Numbered from the stretch's first letter, positions 38,257 through 49,098 are shown. The stretch is 64,000 bases of DNA from Trichomonas vaginalis G3 (GCF_026262505.1 NC_067204.1:2451797-2515796), one strand, 5' to 3'. A program made the numbers and translations. The notes: generated by a model from the sequence alone, not told the origin.

Positions 38257-38676
38257 TTAGAACATTTCTGGGTCAATGTCAATGTTCTCTTCCTCTTTAG
38301 GAGCAAACACTGGCTTAGACTCTAAAATCTTTTTACCCAATTTACCTTGAACTTCAACTATCTTAGACTCATAATATTCATAGTCGTCTGCTTTCTTTGG
38401 TTCATAAGGTATAACAAGTTTGTATGCTTTGCCTTCTTTAAGGTTTGAAAACCTTCTGTCAAAACTTTCTTTGACTGCTAACAAACCTTCTATGTCTAAG
38501 TCTTCAAATTTCGCACCATTTTTAGTCACAATAGCAAACTTAACTGGTTCGATGTTCCAAACTTTGCTGAATGAAGACTTTTCAAAATGGTAGAAGTAAA
38601 CATTCAAATATGTGAATGGGTCTAGTTCTTCTTTAAGTCCTGACATGTACTTATTTACTGAGATGAATTTTGCCAT
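38257..38676 (-). CDS. conserved protein, 139 residues, possibly nucleic-acid binding
   Basis: It begins MAKFISVNKYMSGLKEELDP and has mixed strands (YLNVYFYHFEKSSFSKVW, PVKFAIVTKNGAKFEDLD, KLVIPYEPK) and an acidic tail (EEENIDIDPEMF). A beta-rich fold with an acidic tail just upstream of the replicative helicase would suit a single-stranded DNA-binding protein, but no signature is decisive. The leader TTTTTTATCCGATAGAAAAA precedes the ATG. Confidence 0.6.
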   Translation of the reverse strand: MAKFISVNKYMSGLKEELDPFTYLNVYFYHFEKSSFSKVWNIEPVKFAIVTKNGAKFEDLDIEGLLAVKESFDRRFSNLKEGKAYKLVIPYEPKKADDYEYYESKIVEVQGKLGKKILESKPVFAPKEEENIDIDPEMF

Positions 38677-38714
38677 CTTTTTCTATCGGATAAAAAAAAT
38701 ATTTTTTTTAAAAT

Positions 38715-39950
38715 TTACTCATAAAAATTTTTCTTTGTATATACACCATTCTGTACGTCTAAAAGACTTTTGACATTTGCCAAGAATGTTCGTTTAGACG
38801 CTGTCATATAACCATATTCTTGACAATATTGTTTATACGAATCGTACAATGACCTTTCATCTAAACACTCAAAGTCAGTTTCATCTATGAACAGTTCATA
38901 TACACTCTTGTTTGCTTCTAACAATGTTTGTCTCTCTTCGGTATGTGGAATTTGTCTTGGATTGAACTTAGAAATATCTAATGTCATAAAATATGAGAAC
39001 AAGTGGTTGTAAAAGTCAGATGTCAAAGTTTCTGCTAAGTCGTCAAAATATTCTGTATCTTGCATATGAGCTTCTGACGTTCTGACAACTACATATCTTC
39101 TGTCAGAACTTTCTAACTTCATCGGAACAGCATTGTTTGAAACCATAATGAAGTTTGCAACATTTTCACAAACTCTTTGGTCTTTATACTTTCTTTCAAC
39201 AACTCCAACTTTGTCTGTTATAAGACTCTTCAAAGCATCTGAGTTCAAAACTTTTGTTGTATCTATACTTTGAAGTTCATTGCAAACTATAAGTTTCATA
39301 TTCTCTATTGAGAAGTTAAACTTGCCACAGATGTTTTCTAAGTTTGTCATATTCGGGTTCGAATAGCCTTCTAACAGTTTGCACAAAATATCTGTAAAGA
39401 ATGTGTTCTTACCAGTTCCTTGTTTTCCAATTATAATGAGAGCAGTTTCATTTTTAGCACTTGGATGTTGTAAGATGTTTGCAAACCAACATAAGATATA
39501 CTCATAGACTCTTTCGTTTCCATTGCATATAATTTCTTTGACATGGTCTAACCAAGCTTCTATAATATTTTCTTTCCATTCTACTTGTTCGTATTTATAT
39601 CCAGTGAAGATAGAATAGAAGTTTGGAGAAGGTGTATAAAACTTTATACCTCGAACTGAAAAATCTTCTAACTTTGACAATAAGATATCCCAAGCATCTA
39701 ACATCTTCATGCCAACTTGTACGACTTTTATTTTCTTAAGTTTCTGTCTACATTCTTGTTCTGAAACTATTGTCGCTTTAGGTTTGTTAAAGACTACATC
39801 CCATTCTTTCATAACATAACATTCTGGGGCAGAGTCAACATAAATGACTAAACGTTTCAAATTCTCGACTGCTTTGTTATAGTCTCTAAATGGACACATA
39901 TTTCTGAATGCTTGGAAGTCATAAAAATCTGAAACATCTATTCTGTACAT
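38715..39950 (-). CDS. superfamily 3 replicative helicase (D5-like)
   Basis: 411 residues. The N-terminal 130 residues lack a clear primase motif. Walker A GKQGTGKN (175-182), Walker B MKLIVCNELQS (about 218-228), motif C NFIMVSNN (about 267-274) and the arginine finger region SSDRRYVV (about 281-288) define an SF3 helicase. The C-terminus (LYDSYKQYCQEYGYMTASKR) is winged-helix-like. SF3 helicases unwind DNA at viral origins. It is a distant relative of the palindrome's primase-helicase and is shorter, without the zinc ribbon. With no PolB in the element, it is the main replication gene visible. Confidence 0.88.
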   Translation of the reverse strand: MYRIDVSDFYDFQAFRNMCPFRDYNKAVENLKRLVIYVDSAPECYVMKEWDVVFNKPKATIVSEQECRQKLKKIKVVQVGMKMLDAWDILLSKLEDFSVRGIKFYTPSPNFYSIFTGYKYEQVEWKENIIEAWLDHVKEIICNGNERVYEYILCWFANILQHPSAKNETALIIIGKQGTGKNTFFTDILCKLLEGYSNPNMTNLENICGKFNFSIENMKLIVCNELQSIDTTKVLNSDALKSLITDKVGVVERKYKDQRVCENVANFIMVSNNAVPMKLESSDRRYVVVRTSEAHMQDTEYFDDLAETLTSDFYNHLFSYFMTLDISKFNPRQIPHTEERQTLLEANKSVYELFIDETDFECLDERSLYDSYKQYCQEYGYMTASKRTFLANVKSLLDVQNGVYTKKNFYE

Positions 39951-39978
39951 TTTTATAAAAATAAAAAAAATATTTTTT

Positions 39979-40780
39979 TTATTCTTGACTTTGTTGTTGC
40001 ATTTGTTGCATTTGTTGTTCTTGAGCTATTTGTTGTTGAAGTTGTTCTTGTAATACAATACTTTCACCAGTTGCATCTTCCAATTCGAAACTTTCTGCCG
40101 TCATTGACAAATACATAGGACATAAAAGTTTTACAGGAACAAAGTTTGCGTCAACTAATGTCAACGTTATACTTGCCAAAGTGTTTGAGTTCACTAAGGT
40201 TGAAAATTCTGCATTCGAATGAACAATAGGCAAACCAGCAGAGAGAAAGTATTGTTTATACGCATAAGTATCTTTTGGTCATAATAGTTTCTGTCAACAT
40301 TCGAATAACACTTTGAACCTAAGTTTGAAACAATATATAAGATTGGTGTGCTTAATGTCAATGGAATAGACATTCCTTGTATGACACCTTTTCCTGTTAT
40401 AGGAAACTGTTGGTAGTAAAAAACCAGAAATAAGTTTTGTATTATAGCTCATATCGTTTATAGTAAACTCAGTCGGACATCCAAACATAATGAAACCTGC
40501 TCTAGTTGCAGCACATGTTACACCCGTCCTTAAAGTATTAAATAAGTCAACAAAACCTGTTGGTGGTATATCTGAGTAAGTATCTTCAAAGGAGTATTTT
40601 TTACCATTCACAACAATAAAGTCTTCTGGTGTCAAAAGAGCAAAACAGGCTTTAGTCGTCATTGTGTTTAAGGTTAGTTTACAATATCGTCCTTGAGGAC
40701 TTTGTAAGTTTTGTTGTTATAGAATTATATGACTCAGGGTTTTTAGTCGTAATAGTATAAACCATTATATCTTCTGCCAT
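39979..40780 (-). pseudogene. penton-like minor capsid protein (broken)
   Basis: The region encodes beta-rich sequence (PEDFIVVNGKKYSF, PPTGFVDLFNTLRTGVTCAA, FTINDMSYNTKL) and, at its end, TLASITLTLVDANFVPVKLL, a typical last strand of jelly-roll vertex proteins, followed by a Gln-rich tail. Position just downstream of the major capsid region, size (about 260 codons) and beta pattern suggest the single-jelly-roll penton of Polintons. It is not open in one frame (about two breaks). The family call is moderate. Confidence 0.55.
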
Positions 40781-40784
40781 TTAC

Positions 40785-41366
40785 TTAGCAAATAAATTTT
40801 AATGAAATGTTGTGGTCGTCAAATATTTTTATGACGTCTGGGAAACTATACTTTAAGTTCAACGTTTCACCTCCTTTCATAACGTATATCTTGTCAATGA
40901 CATTATATGAAACACCACAGCAACTAATGTCGGGTTCTATTTCTTTGATGTTTATATCGTCTGCCTCTGTCAAAAGTTTCAATAGTTCTTTCAAGACTTC
41001 ATGAGGTGCAATGACATATGAGTTCACTTTTACAGGGTTGTGTTCGACCAAGTTTAACATTATACTTAAAGCTTGACAAATCTTCTCCTGAGTTTGAAGT
41101 TTGTCTTTCAGTTGTTGGTAGTCGTTTCGAATATCTGCAACAGAACTTAAGTCTCTGCTAACTTCAGGATATGTTGGTTGTTCTTTTACAGGAACAATTG
41201 TTATACCATCTTCGTCCTCGTATGGTTTCCCCACTTCAACATCTCTGTCTTTGACATTGACAATAACACTTTGACTGTTTGTTTGAGTTGGTGAATTTAA
41301 CTTCACATCTGCCACCGCCATTAAACCTTTTGAAACACTCACGCTTCTATTTTTCGGAAATGACAT
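40785..41366 (-). CDS. conserved structural-block protein, 193 residues
   Basis: The start MSFPKNRSVSVSKGLMAVAD at 41366 is chosen because TTTTATTCTAAGTAAA directly precedes it and because it is in the divergent arrangement with the gene at 41385. The protein has a polar N-terminal half, a coiled coil (IRNDYQQLKDKLQTQEKICQ) and a C-terminal globular part (CCGVSYNVIDKIYVMKGGE). It sits between penton-like and major capsid genes, so a virion or assembly role is likely. Family unknown. Confidence 0.6.
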   Translation of the reverse strand: MSFPKNRSVSVSKGLMAVADVKLNSPTQTNSQSVIVNVKDRDVEVGKPYEDEDGITIVPVKEQPTYPEVSRDLSSVADIRNDYQQLKDKLQTQEKICQALSIMLNLVEHNPVKVNSYVIAPHEVLKELLKLLTEADDINIKEIEPDISCCGVSYNVIDKIYVMKGGETLNLKYSFPDVIKIFDDHNISLKFIC

Positions 41367-41384
41367 TTTACTTAGAATAAAAAG

Positions 41385-41668
41385 ATGGACGTATTCGAGT
41401 ATCTCTTCGAATTGAAGCAGAACAAAGTTTATACTCACAAACAATACAAATACATTGACAGAATAGTTCTTTATACAAACAATGGTAAATGTTATGAATA
41501 GCAGTCTTTGCTGAACCAAAATATTTCCATAAAGCAAAGAAAGTTGGTATAACTGAAATGGTGAAAGTTCTTGAAGCAGACAAAAATATAACTTCAAAAC
41601 TTACAGATATTTCTAAAGGTAAGTTTATCTTACAATATTATGTCAAAACTGGCGTACTGTCAATTTGA
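41385..41668 (+). pseudogene. small plus-strand gene, broken, unknown
   Basis: It starts MDVFEYLFELKQNKVYTHKQ after a TTTTACTTAGAATAAAAAG leader, divergent from the 40785-41366 gene. The coding signal continues to about 41668, but not in one frame. No family recognised. Confidence 0.4.
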
Positions 41669-41694
41669 CGGAGAGAAGTCAGTTCAAGAACAAC

Positions 41695-43301
41695 TTACTG
41701 ACCTGCTGCCAAAATCTGCTCGATGGAAGCTGTCGTTATGCCAATCTGAGGAGCCCCAGCAGGTTTCATCGAACGAATCTTCAAAAGAGCATCTTCCGTG
41801 AAAAGTGCTATTGGTTTTGTAAACTTCTTTGCTCTCAGTTCATCTGGACCGTCTCTGTCACCAGTATATTGTATTTGTACAGTACCAACAGTTGAAATAC
41901 CACCCATAAAGTCTTCTGAGTCAGCAAATGGAATGCCAAGCCAAAAGTTTGAACGGTCTCCATTTGTATATTGAGTTTTTTGACCTCCTGTATGAGTCCA
42001 TACTTTCACATATGGCATAATAGAACTTTGCATTTCAGGGTTAATGGTCGTTGTGAAGTTGTTGTTAAAGTTCATAGCATCTAATGTCAAGTTGTATGAC
42101 CTCATATCCTCAACTGTAGAATATTCTTCTCTTGGATAATATTTGCCATCTATGTTTATATGATATTTAATACGGGGTTGTAGAAACAAGAATAGTCATT
42201 TATAGTTCGTCTGAACAGTACAAACATAGTATCTGCATGTTTCATTGCAGTTGTTAAAGCAATATCTGTTCTTGCACCTGGGTCAGCACTTTGGTTTCCA
42301 ACTTCACCTGCAAAGTCTTTGACAGATATTTGGTGTATAGGGAACATAAGTGGAACTGCAATATATTTGGCAGCTAAAGCATTTGAAATATCTGGGTCCA
42401 ACATATAGACTGCAAGTCTGCTTTCTATTCTCTTGCATTCAAACTTTTCGCATGTAAACTTAACTGGGTCCCAAGCAGTTCCAGCAGCATTGAAATAATA
42501 GTTTACTTCATTGTTGAAGTTTGAGAAACCAAAGTCTAAGTCAACTTTGTCTTTGCAAAATTCGGCGAATGACGTTTGATTTGTTCCCTTTACGTCTGTA
42601 ATAGTGAATGGGTCTTGTGTTGGTGCAATGACTAAGTTATTTTTGCTTGGAGTAAGTTCAATAGAAATTTTTCCTGCCCAGTTTGGCAAGTATCTTAAAA
42701 ACCTGAAGATGAGGAAAGATGACAAAGGAACTCTAAGTTTCAGTTTTACTTTGGTTACTGCTGCTGCAGTTTGTCCAGAAAGGTCAACATAAACTCCTGG
42801 AACGTTAGGGTCAAGTCTTCTTATTTTCTCAATATTTGCATACTGGTCTGTTTGTTCTCTAGCTTGTGGTTGTACTGAGTTTCTCAAAGCGAACCATTCA
42901 TAGTTTGCCCATGTTACTGTTTGAACTAAGTCAGAGTTAGAATATATCTTATATCCCATGAAAACTTCTGGAGCATATTGGTATCCGACATAGAAAATTC
43001 CATTGCAACCTTTCTTGTCAGACAACTTGGCAGAAGGTTTTATTTCAATGTCTTGTTCCACGTATAAGAATGAGTTGTCAATAGAAATAATATGAAACCT
43101 GTCGCAAGCAATATCTACTGTTGTTGAAGAACCTTCTCCAAACTCACCTACGTTTCCATAAGAAACAGCAGTTGTATATTCGTAAGTTCCAGGAACTATT
43201 TCTGACCTTCTAATGGCATTGTCGCATTCGTTATACCATTCGGAAACATTTCCGTTCATGGCATCCAAAACTGTTGGCGTTATATTCTGAGCGGCGTACA
43301 T
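41695..43301 (-). pseudogene. major capsid protein, double jelly-roll type (not open in one frame)
   Basis: About 535 codons. Strand-rich blocks typical of double-jelly-roll capsid proteins are visible: FHIISIDNSFLYVEQDIEI, NGIFYVGYQYAPEVFMGYKI, KLKLRVPLSSFLIFRFLRYL followed by PNWAGKISIELTPSKNN, and VPLMFPIHQISVKDF near the second jelly roll; the C-terminal part has SYNLTLDAMNFNNNFTT and YVKVWTHTGGQ. The KLRVPLSSFL..R-x-LPN pattern is characteristic of Polinton and adintovirus capsids. It would form pseudo-hexagonal trimers. The ATG follows TATTTTTACCCATATGAA. About one break. Confidence 0.83.
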
Positions 43302-43333
43302 TTCATATGGGTAAAAATATAGAATAGTTGGAT

Positions 43334-46300
43334 TTATGTGTCATAATAGAACCCACTCGTACCAAGCTTCACTTTCTTCCTGACTGAGTTTTTAACTCTT
43401 CTTTTTCCTTCATTGCCACTACTTTCACTAGATGAAGTTACTTCTTCACTACTTTCACTTTGTTCTACTCTTCTCTTCTTCTTTGGTGTCGCTTTTGGTA
43501 ACTTGCCCTCTGCTTCAAGTTGTTGCATCTTTGCCTCATGTTCACCTAGTATGTTGTAAATTTCCCATGTCCTTTTTGCCTTTGGGCTCTGGTCGCCCAT
43601 CTCAGGTAACCTATATCCTAGAAAGATTTTGTCATAGTTTGTATTTGAGTCTTCGCGTATTGTTTGCATGACTCTTTCCTGAGTTTCCGGTTCAAGCTCT
43701 TCAAATATAGCTTGTCCATATGGAATATGCTCGTTTCCAAATATATGTTTTTGTAGCCATTCTGGTTTTCTTTCCATGTTACCAATAATATCTTTTGTGA
43801 ATGGGAAAGCTTTTACCCAATGTTTCAGGCTTGCGTCATTTATTTCTGTAGTTGGTTTTATCTTGTCAAGGAACATGTTTTTCAATACTAACATTTCATT
43901 TGTACTGTCCATTTGAGTTTTCTTAAATATTCATCCATTCTCGGTTCATTGTCTGCAAAGTAAGTTTTTATGACATTTTGCAAACTTTCGTTTGCAAGGT
44001 CATGTACAATAGGTTCTCTTCCTTCTCTCTCCCTAACTTTCTTTCTAAACTCTTCACCAAATATACCATCTCTATGGTTCTGTGTAGTTCTTTGAGATAA
44101 ATGTTCTAGAACGTCAGGTGTTATATTTCCATCAGCCATGTTCATTTCATACTGGTCCAAAATATCTGCATCTTTCATATCTTTCAATGGCATTAAAGCC
44201 GCGCTGAAAATACCAGCTATATCTGGTTCACCATTCACTTCCATTGCGTCTACAACTTCTTGGAATTGTGGTTGTAAGTTTATGAACCACTATCCGGATT
44301 AGCTTTATGACCCCATCTCATTGTAGTTCCATAGTCTGCAGAAACAAAAGTAGGTTTGTTTCCATATTGGTTAGGTTCTGAATGAACTTTAAACAATGTT
44401 TCATTTCTATATGTTTTGTTGAAATTTAACCTTTTATTTTCACCGAGTTCAGCCAAAGATTGAACGTTATATGGTCGTAAGTAAAAAGGATTGTTGTATT
44501 TGCGTACATTTTCTTTCAGTACTTCCATTCTATGCTGAATATTTTCATCTGATGTTGGAGTCTTTTGTATGTCGGCGAACATTTTTCGATATTCTTCTAC
44601 TATGTCAGCCGAATTTTTCTTAGACTCTTGGAAAGATTCCATATTCTCCGCATACTCTTGTTGAGGGTCAAGATTTTTCGGCTGTTCCAAATCTTCATCT
44701 AGTTCTGTGAAGTTAGTTTCCAAAGGAGGGACTTGTTCGTTTCCTTCAGGCTCTTCTAGCTGTTGTTGCTGAACTATTTCTTCCATGTCTGGTTGTATCT
44801 GAACTTCTTCCTGTGGAGTTTCTTGTACCTCATCTGCTGGCATTTCATATATTCCGGGACCGTTTTTAACAAGTTCCCTATTTAAGCCATCCGCATTCAT
44901 AACCCTTTCTTCTTTCGTTCCGTCTCTATTTTTTACGCGTTTCATGAAGATAGTTGAATTATCATTTATCTCTGACACCAAATATCTCGGAGTAAATTCA
45001 TTCATGTCATTTGGATGATATGCTATTAAATCATATCCCTTAGCGAGCTTGTATTTTCCAGGTTTGAAATTATATCCCATTTGGTGCTGAACCATAAAGC
45101 TAAATAGGTTCGGGTCAGTATTTCCTTCCTTGAACTTTCTAATAGCTTCTTTATATCTGTCACTAAAGTCAAGAGTATCTGGGTAACCATAATTTTCCTT
45201 AAGCATTTTTAAGAATTCTTGGTTTCCTTGTTCTCTACTTCTTTTATGTCCTTGCTCTGTTTGTGGTTGTTGCTGTGCAGTGTTTTGAACTGTTGGTTGT
45301 GGTGCAGTGTTTTGAACTGTTGGTTGTGGTGCAGTGTTTTGAACTGTTGGTTGTTGTGCTGGATTTTGAACTGTTGGTTGTTGTGTTGGTTTTGGTGCAT
45401 GCCTGTGTCTGTGTCCATGTGACGATGTAAATGTTTTAGGTAGTCCTGGTGCAGGTGCTTCTCTTGGAGGGTTTGGTGGTATATAAGTTCCACTAGCTAG
45501 TATATAAGTTCCACCAGCTGGTATATAAGTTCCACCAGCTGGCACATATGTTCCATCTGCAGCATAATGTCCTACCTGACTTTTCGTTCTTAAGAAAGCA
45601 TTTACTAGGTCTGTTTTGGTCTGTTGTAACTCTTTTTCTTGACTTTCCACAACAGTTGCTCTAACGGCGTCATAGGCACTTTGAACTGCCTGTCTCGTTG
45701 CTGCATCTGTTATTTTCGTCATATTTTGTGCTACTTCTCTTAACTCGTTGTCGAAACCTTCAGACTTCAGTTTCTTTCCAGATGAGAAGTCGTTCACTAG
45801 TTTCACCTTACTATGAAGAGCTTCGAAGGCGTTCTTAAAGTCAGCATTCATTAAAGCTTCATTTGAACTGTCTTCATCCGCTTGTATTTTTGTCCTTATT
45901 GACCCTATAAGTTGGGCTGCTTTGGCGTTGGCTTGGGCATCTAACCAGTCATTATTAGCTTTTATATATTCTGCGCTTTTCATTGCCTTTTGCATGGCTG
46001 CGTCGTTATTTTTACTTTCTTGTGCTAAGTTTTCATACTGTACGGTTTGGTTTTGCAACTGTAAAAGTTTTTCTGCCTTTACATTTGCTTCAACTTCTTT
46101 TTATACTCATCGCTATCCATATATGTCTTCAGGGCTTTTTGTTTTATTTCTTCATCTTTCAGTACTTTATATTGAGTAGTATGGTTTTTCAAATTTATAA
46201 CATCTTGTTCCATTTTTGCTACTTCTGCTGCTTTTTCTGACACTTTTTTCGCATATTCCTCTGTACTTAGTTCTTTCAGTTGTTCTTCTTTCTTCTTTTT

Positions 46301-46696
46301 CTCTACGTTTAACTCATTGAGTTTCTTTGTGTGTCTGTCATATTCTAGTTTCTTTTCGTTTTCACTTATTTGTTTCTGTATGTCTATGTTTGACTTTTTG
46401 ACATCTGTTATTTGATTTTTGAGTGAACTCAAATTCATTTGACTTTGAGGGTTATAAGCTGTTCCGTCTGCAGCTCCACCATAGCCTGCCATTTTCGCTA
46501 AAAGTGCCGCTCTTAAACCTCCACTCTGTGCACCAATAACTCGGTTTAAAAGCATAGGGTTGCTTGACATTTGTTGCAACATAGTGGGGTCATTCATAAT
46601 TTGTTGTTGCAACTGTTGTTGTGGTGTCAGTTTTACTATTGGATGTTTCAATGCTCCCTTCCTCTTACGTATATTCTTACGTAGCTTACGTGGCAT
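43334..46696 (-). pseudogene. large coiled-coil/low-complexity structural-block gene region (broken)
   Basis: About 3.4 kb of minus-strand coding sequence, not open in one frame (two or three breaks, or several overlapping genes). From its 5' side: a basic start MPRKLRKNIRKRKG, Gln-rich and hydrophobic stretches (GAQSGGLRAALLAKMAGYGG), coiled coils, repeats of GGTYIPAGGTYI type, PTVQNTAPQ-type repeats, a globular middle (MGYNFKPGKYKLAKGYDLIA), acidic Gln/Glu runs, and a C-terminal region with a nuclear-localisation-like PKKKRRV and Ser/Glu tract. It may be a scaffold or core protein, comparable in place to large minor virion proteins of Polintons. The leader TTTTTAACTTCACTTAAA precedes the first ATG. 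Confidence 0.6.
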
Positions 46697-46908
46697 TTTA
46701 AGTGAAGTTAAAAAGCGGTTTTTGACAGATGTTTATATGACACTATTTGTTCAGCACAAAAAACTACTCGGTCAAAGTGTTGTCAGTTTTGTAAAATAAC
46801 CGTCCTATCTCATTCTATAAGGGGAAAAAGGCTTCTCAAAGTATACTTCCTTGGAACGCCCGTAACTTTTCCTGTAGCGACGATAGACCCTTACTTGTCC
46901 GGACAAAG

Positions 46909-46964
46909 TTATACTAAACATCTTCGGGGCTAGAGGGCACGAAGTGCCTGGAAGCCCCACTACC
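46909..46964. repeat. right terminal inverted repeat, copy 1
   Basis: Complement of 3346-3401, ending GGAAGCCCCACTACC at 46964, followed by a T-run (46965-46973) and CAACA. The 212 bp between the last gene (46696) and this repeat hold no gene. Confidence 0.9.
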
Positions 46965-47144
46965 TTTTTTTTTCAACATATTCTGAAAAATGAACCAGAA
47001 TATATTTATTTAAAAAAGAGAAAAGGTATTAATAAAGATTTTTAATTGAGCTTATTTAAAAGGTTCTACTTCAAGAACTTTATATAGTTTACTTTTTTAA
47101 GTAACGTAATAACAACATCTTCAAGTTTATTTTCAATCCTTACG

Positions 47145-47197
47145 AATGTTTTGATGGGATGAGCTTACTGATAATTGGCTCATCCCATCAAAACATT
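47145..47197. repeat. 20-bp stem palindrome in host DNA
   Basis: AATGTTTTGATGGGATGAGC and its exact complement are separated by a 13-bp loop. This is a perfect hairpin at the left edge of the GC-rich block; it could be a tiny MITE or a structured RNA locus. Confidence 0.85.
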
Positions 47198-47199
47198 CC

Positions 47200-47880
47200 C
47201 TTAAAAACTCTGGCCTCGATGAAGGCCAGATTTCGCAATTTATCTCCTCAGAGCCCAGTTCCTCGACGATCGTCCTCATTAGGCTCGATCCGAGAGGAAC
47301 TTGGCTCTGAATGAAAATCACAAGCTCTGGCCTCAGGAAAAGCCAGAGCTTCGCTAACCATCCTCGGGGCCGGGGTCCTCTAAGACCGCCCTGATTTGGG
47401 GCGGCCGGAGAGGAACCCAGTCCCGAGAGAGCGTCCATAAGAAGCTCTGGCCTTTTCTGAGACCAGATCCCTCAAATAAAATCCCCAGGGCCGAGTTTGA
47501 GGGAGATCATCTACATCATTGATGATCTCCTCTCGTCTCGGCCCTGAAAGACCTACAGACACAGGATCTGGCCTCAGCAAAGGCCAGAGCTTCGTTTTAA
47601 ATCACCAGGGCCGGTTTTCCAAAATGCTTCTCTGATTCGGCCCTGGTAAGCTTACAGTATGAAGCTCTGGCCCTTATTCAGGCCAGAGCCTGCACATTTA
47701 ATCCTCAGGGTCGAGTTTGAGGGAGATCATCCACATCATTGGCGATCTCCGCTCATCCCGGCCCTGAAAGACCTACAGATACAGGATCTGGCCTGAGCAA
47801 AGACAAGTGCCTCGCTTACAGACTACATTTGCCGTTTTCAGGAGATCTTCCAAATCACGGACGGTTCTCGCTGAGATTCT
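47200..47880. repeat. about six tandem hairpin units of 100-128 bp, GC-rich
   Basis: Units near 47202, 47330, 47441, 47562, 47660 and 47782 each pair a CTCTGGCC...GGCCAGAG hairpin with a CAGGGCCG...CGGCCCTG hairpin; some also contain GATCATC...GATGATC. The paired arms are kept despite divergence between units. Much more GC-rich than the surrounding DNA. No open frame is convincing. Confidence 0.75.
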
Positions 47881-47904
47881 GGAAAAACATCTAAATTACT
47901 ACTC

Positions 47905-48205
47905 TAGAAAGACTAGAAGGGGGCCCTAACCTTGAGAAAGGACCCCCTTCCCGGTCTTTCTGGCGAACTTTGTTTCGCATTGCGAGTGTCTGCTGCGAAT
48001 CTGAGGCGGAGCAGCAGACACTCGCAATTATATGTCGCGGCAAGTGCACCTGTGGTGCCAGAATGCACTTGCCGCGACATTTGCGAAATGCGAAGATGAT
48101 TCCGGAAGGAATGGCAATACTGGCAAAGGCCACTCCTTCCGGCACCAGAAAGACTAGAAGGGGGCCCTAACCTTGAGAAAGGATCCCCTTTCCGGTCTTT
48201 CTGGT
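47905..48205. repeat. cluster of nested hairpins in host DNA
   Basis: A 60-bp segment containing GAAGGGGGCCCTAACCTTGA occurs directly repeated at 47916 and 48156. Between the copies stand three strong hairpins: GCGAGTGTCTGCTGC / GCAGCAGACACTCGC, TGTCGCGGCAAGTGCA / TGCACTTGCCGCGACA and CCGGAAGGA / TCCTTCCGG. It looks like a composite of foldback units. Confidence 0.75.
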
Positions 48206-48402
48206 CGTAATACACATCATTACTTTCTCATTCTTTATTCTCTTTTCAAAAGCACACTATATTAAACTTCAGCCCATATACTTCTGCATTACAGAGAGAC
48301 AAAATTTATAAATATAATATTTCTGACGGTTAATTCCGTTATTATTAATCATTATAACTCATATTCTCAGCAGATGCATAAGATAAGAGATTAGAATCAT
48401 AA

Positions 48403-48690
48403 CCGCCCGTCGGAGCAACATCTCACTACATATAGTTCAGCTCAAATTTTATGAAAATCATTTCGAAAACAACAATTTACATCCAAATCAAGGAATAACG
48501 TGTTCCTTGTATTTGGATAACAATCCGCCCGTCGGGACTGGACTATTGTAGACGAATGTTGTATTATATATTTTAATTTTATAAAATTTCTACTTAGCAA
48601 CTGCCTGTCGGAGATTCATCTCATAGTACATAGCTCAGTTCAGAAATTTGTAATAATACCTATTTACAACCGCCCGTCGGTGCTGGGCTA
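48403..48690. repeat. four dispersed CCGCCCGTCGG motifs and a hairpin
   Basis: CCGCCCGTCGG or close variants occur near 48403, 48525, 48602 and 48670 in otherwise AT-rich DNA. 48481-48518 is a hairpin (ATCCAAAT ... ATTTGGAT). Repeats with CTCA..A.TACATA.CTCAG downstream suggest a degenerate tandem unit. Function unknown. Confidence 0.65.
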
Positions 48691-48718
48691 TGAGAACTTT
48701 GAGATTTTAATTTTATTA

Positions 48719-48782
48719 CAGAGGCCTCGGGCTCTCCTACTTCTTATTTCTCTTCCTGACTAGTTTCCTCCCGAGGCCTCTG
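48719..48782. repeat. 13-bp stem hairpin
   Basis: CAGAGGCCTCGGG and CCCGAGGCCTCTG enclose a pyrimidine-rich loop of about 38 bp. Confidence 0.8.
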
Positions 48783-48957
48783 AAAAAAAAAGGAAGAGTA
48801 AGAGAAGCAGGGGAGAGTATCAATGTTTCATTGGTGTCAGAAAACCTTAGATAGTATACAATTTTGAATTCCTTTAAGTTGATTAGCAATTTCACAAAAA
48901 TATATTAAACCGTTTTTATAAAACGGTTTAATCGTCTTCAACACAATAATTTAGTAC

Positions 48958-49091
48958 TTTTTAAGGGTGCATTCACGCCCGTAGGGCATAATCTTCAATT
49001 CTGCTCTTTAATGTTATTTTCCAATTATCCTTCACGACAGTTGTCAGAATTTTGAATTAGAGTCAGACGGGTGTAAATGTACCCTTAAAAA
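48958..49091. mobile_element. 134-bp TTAA-type MITE
   Basis: Ends TTTTTAAGGGTGCATTCACG and the near complement of it (…GTGTAAATGTACCCTTAAAAA) give 24-bp inverted repeats with few mismatches, each including TTAA then GGGT. The same TTAA-GGGT start is seen at 738-1266, suggesting one piggyBac-like family in the host. Confidence 0.55.
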
Positions 49092-49098
49092 TTTATTT

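Larger units (their letters stand above)
3346..46964. mobile_element. Maverick/Polinton-like element, copy 1 (carries an inserted palindrome)
   Basis: The element is bounded by 56-bp terminal inverted repeats and measures 43.6 kb, or about 24.8 kb without the 18.8-kb palindromic insertion at 5846-24613. It encodes an rve integrase, an A32-type packaging ATPase, a double-jelly-roll major capsid protein, a penton-like protein, an SF3 helicase, a D12 adenine methyltransferase, a tail-collar fibre, spike-like proteins, KilA-N and T5orf172 proteins. No protein-primed DNA polymerase B is visible between the ends, unlike canonical Mavericks. Several genes are not open in one frame (at least six breaks), so the copy looks inactive as an autonomous unit, but it is over 95 percent identical by eye to copy 2 over long stretches and so is young. 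Confidence 0.93.

Noticed and set aside
45219-45422. Cys/Trp/Leu-rich plus-strand frame
   Set aside because: Antisense of the PTVQNTAPQ repeats of the minus-strand gene region.
3346-46964. LTR retrotransposon because of the rve integrase
   Set aside because: No reverse transcriptase, protease or long terminal direct repeats; capsid and packaging ATPase genes and inverted ends show a Maverick/Polinton.
47133-48215. Frames in the GC-rich hairpin block (SGLGSSPAAP, CRGKCILAPQVHLPRH types)
   Set aside because: They run through palindromic repeats in both directions and have no family resemblance; structure, not coding, explains the sequence.
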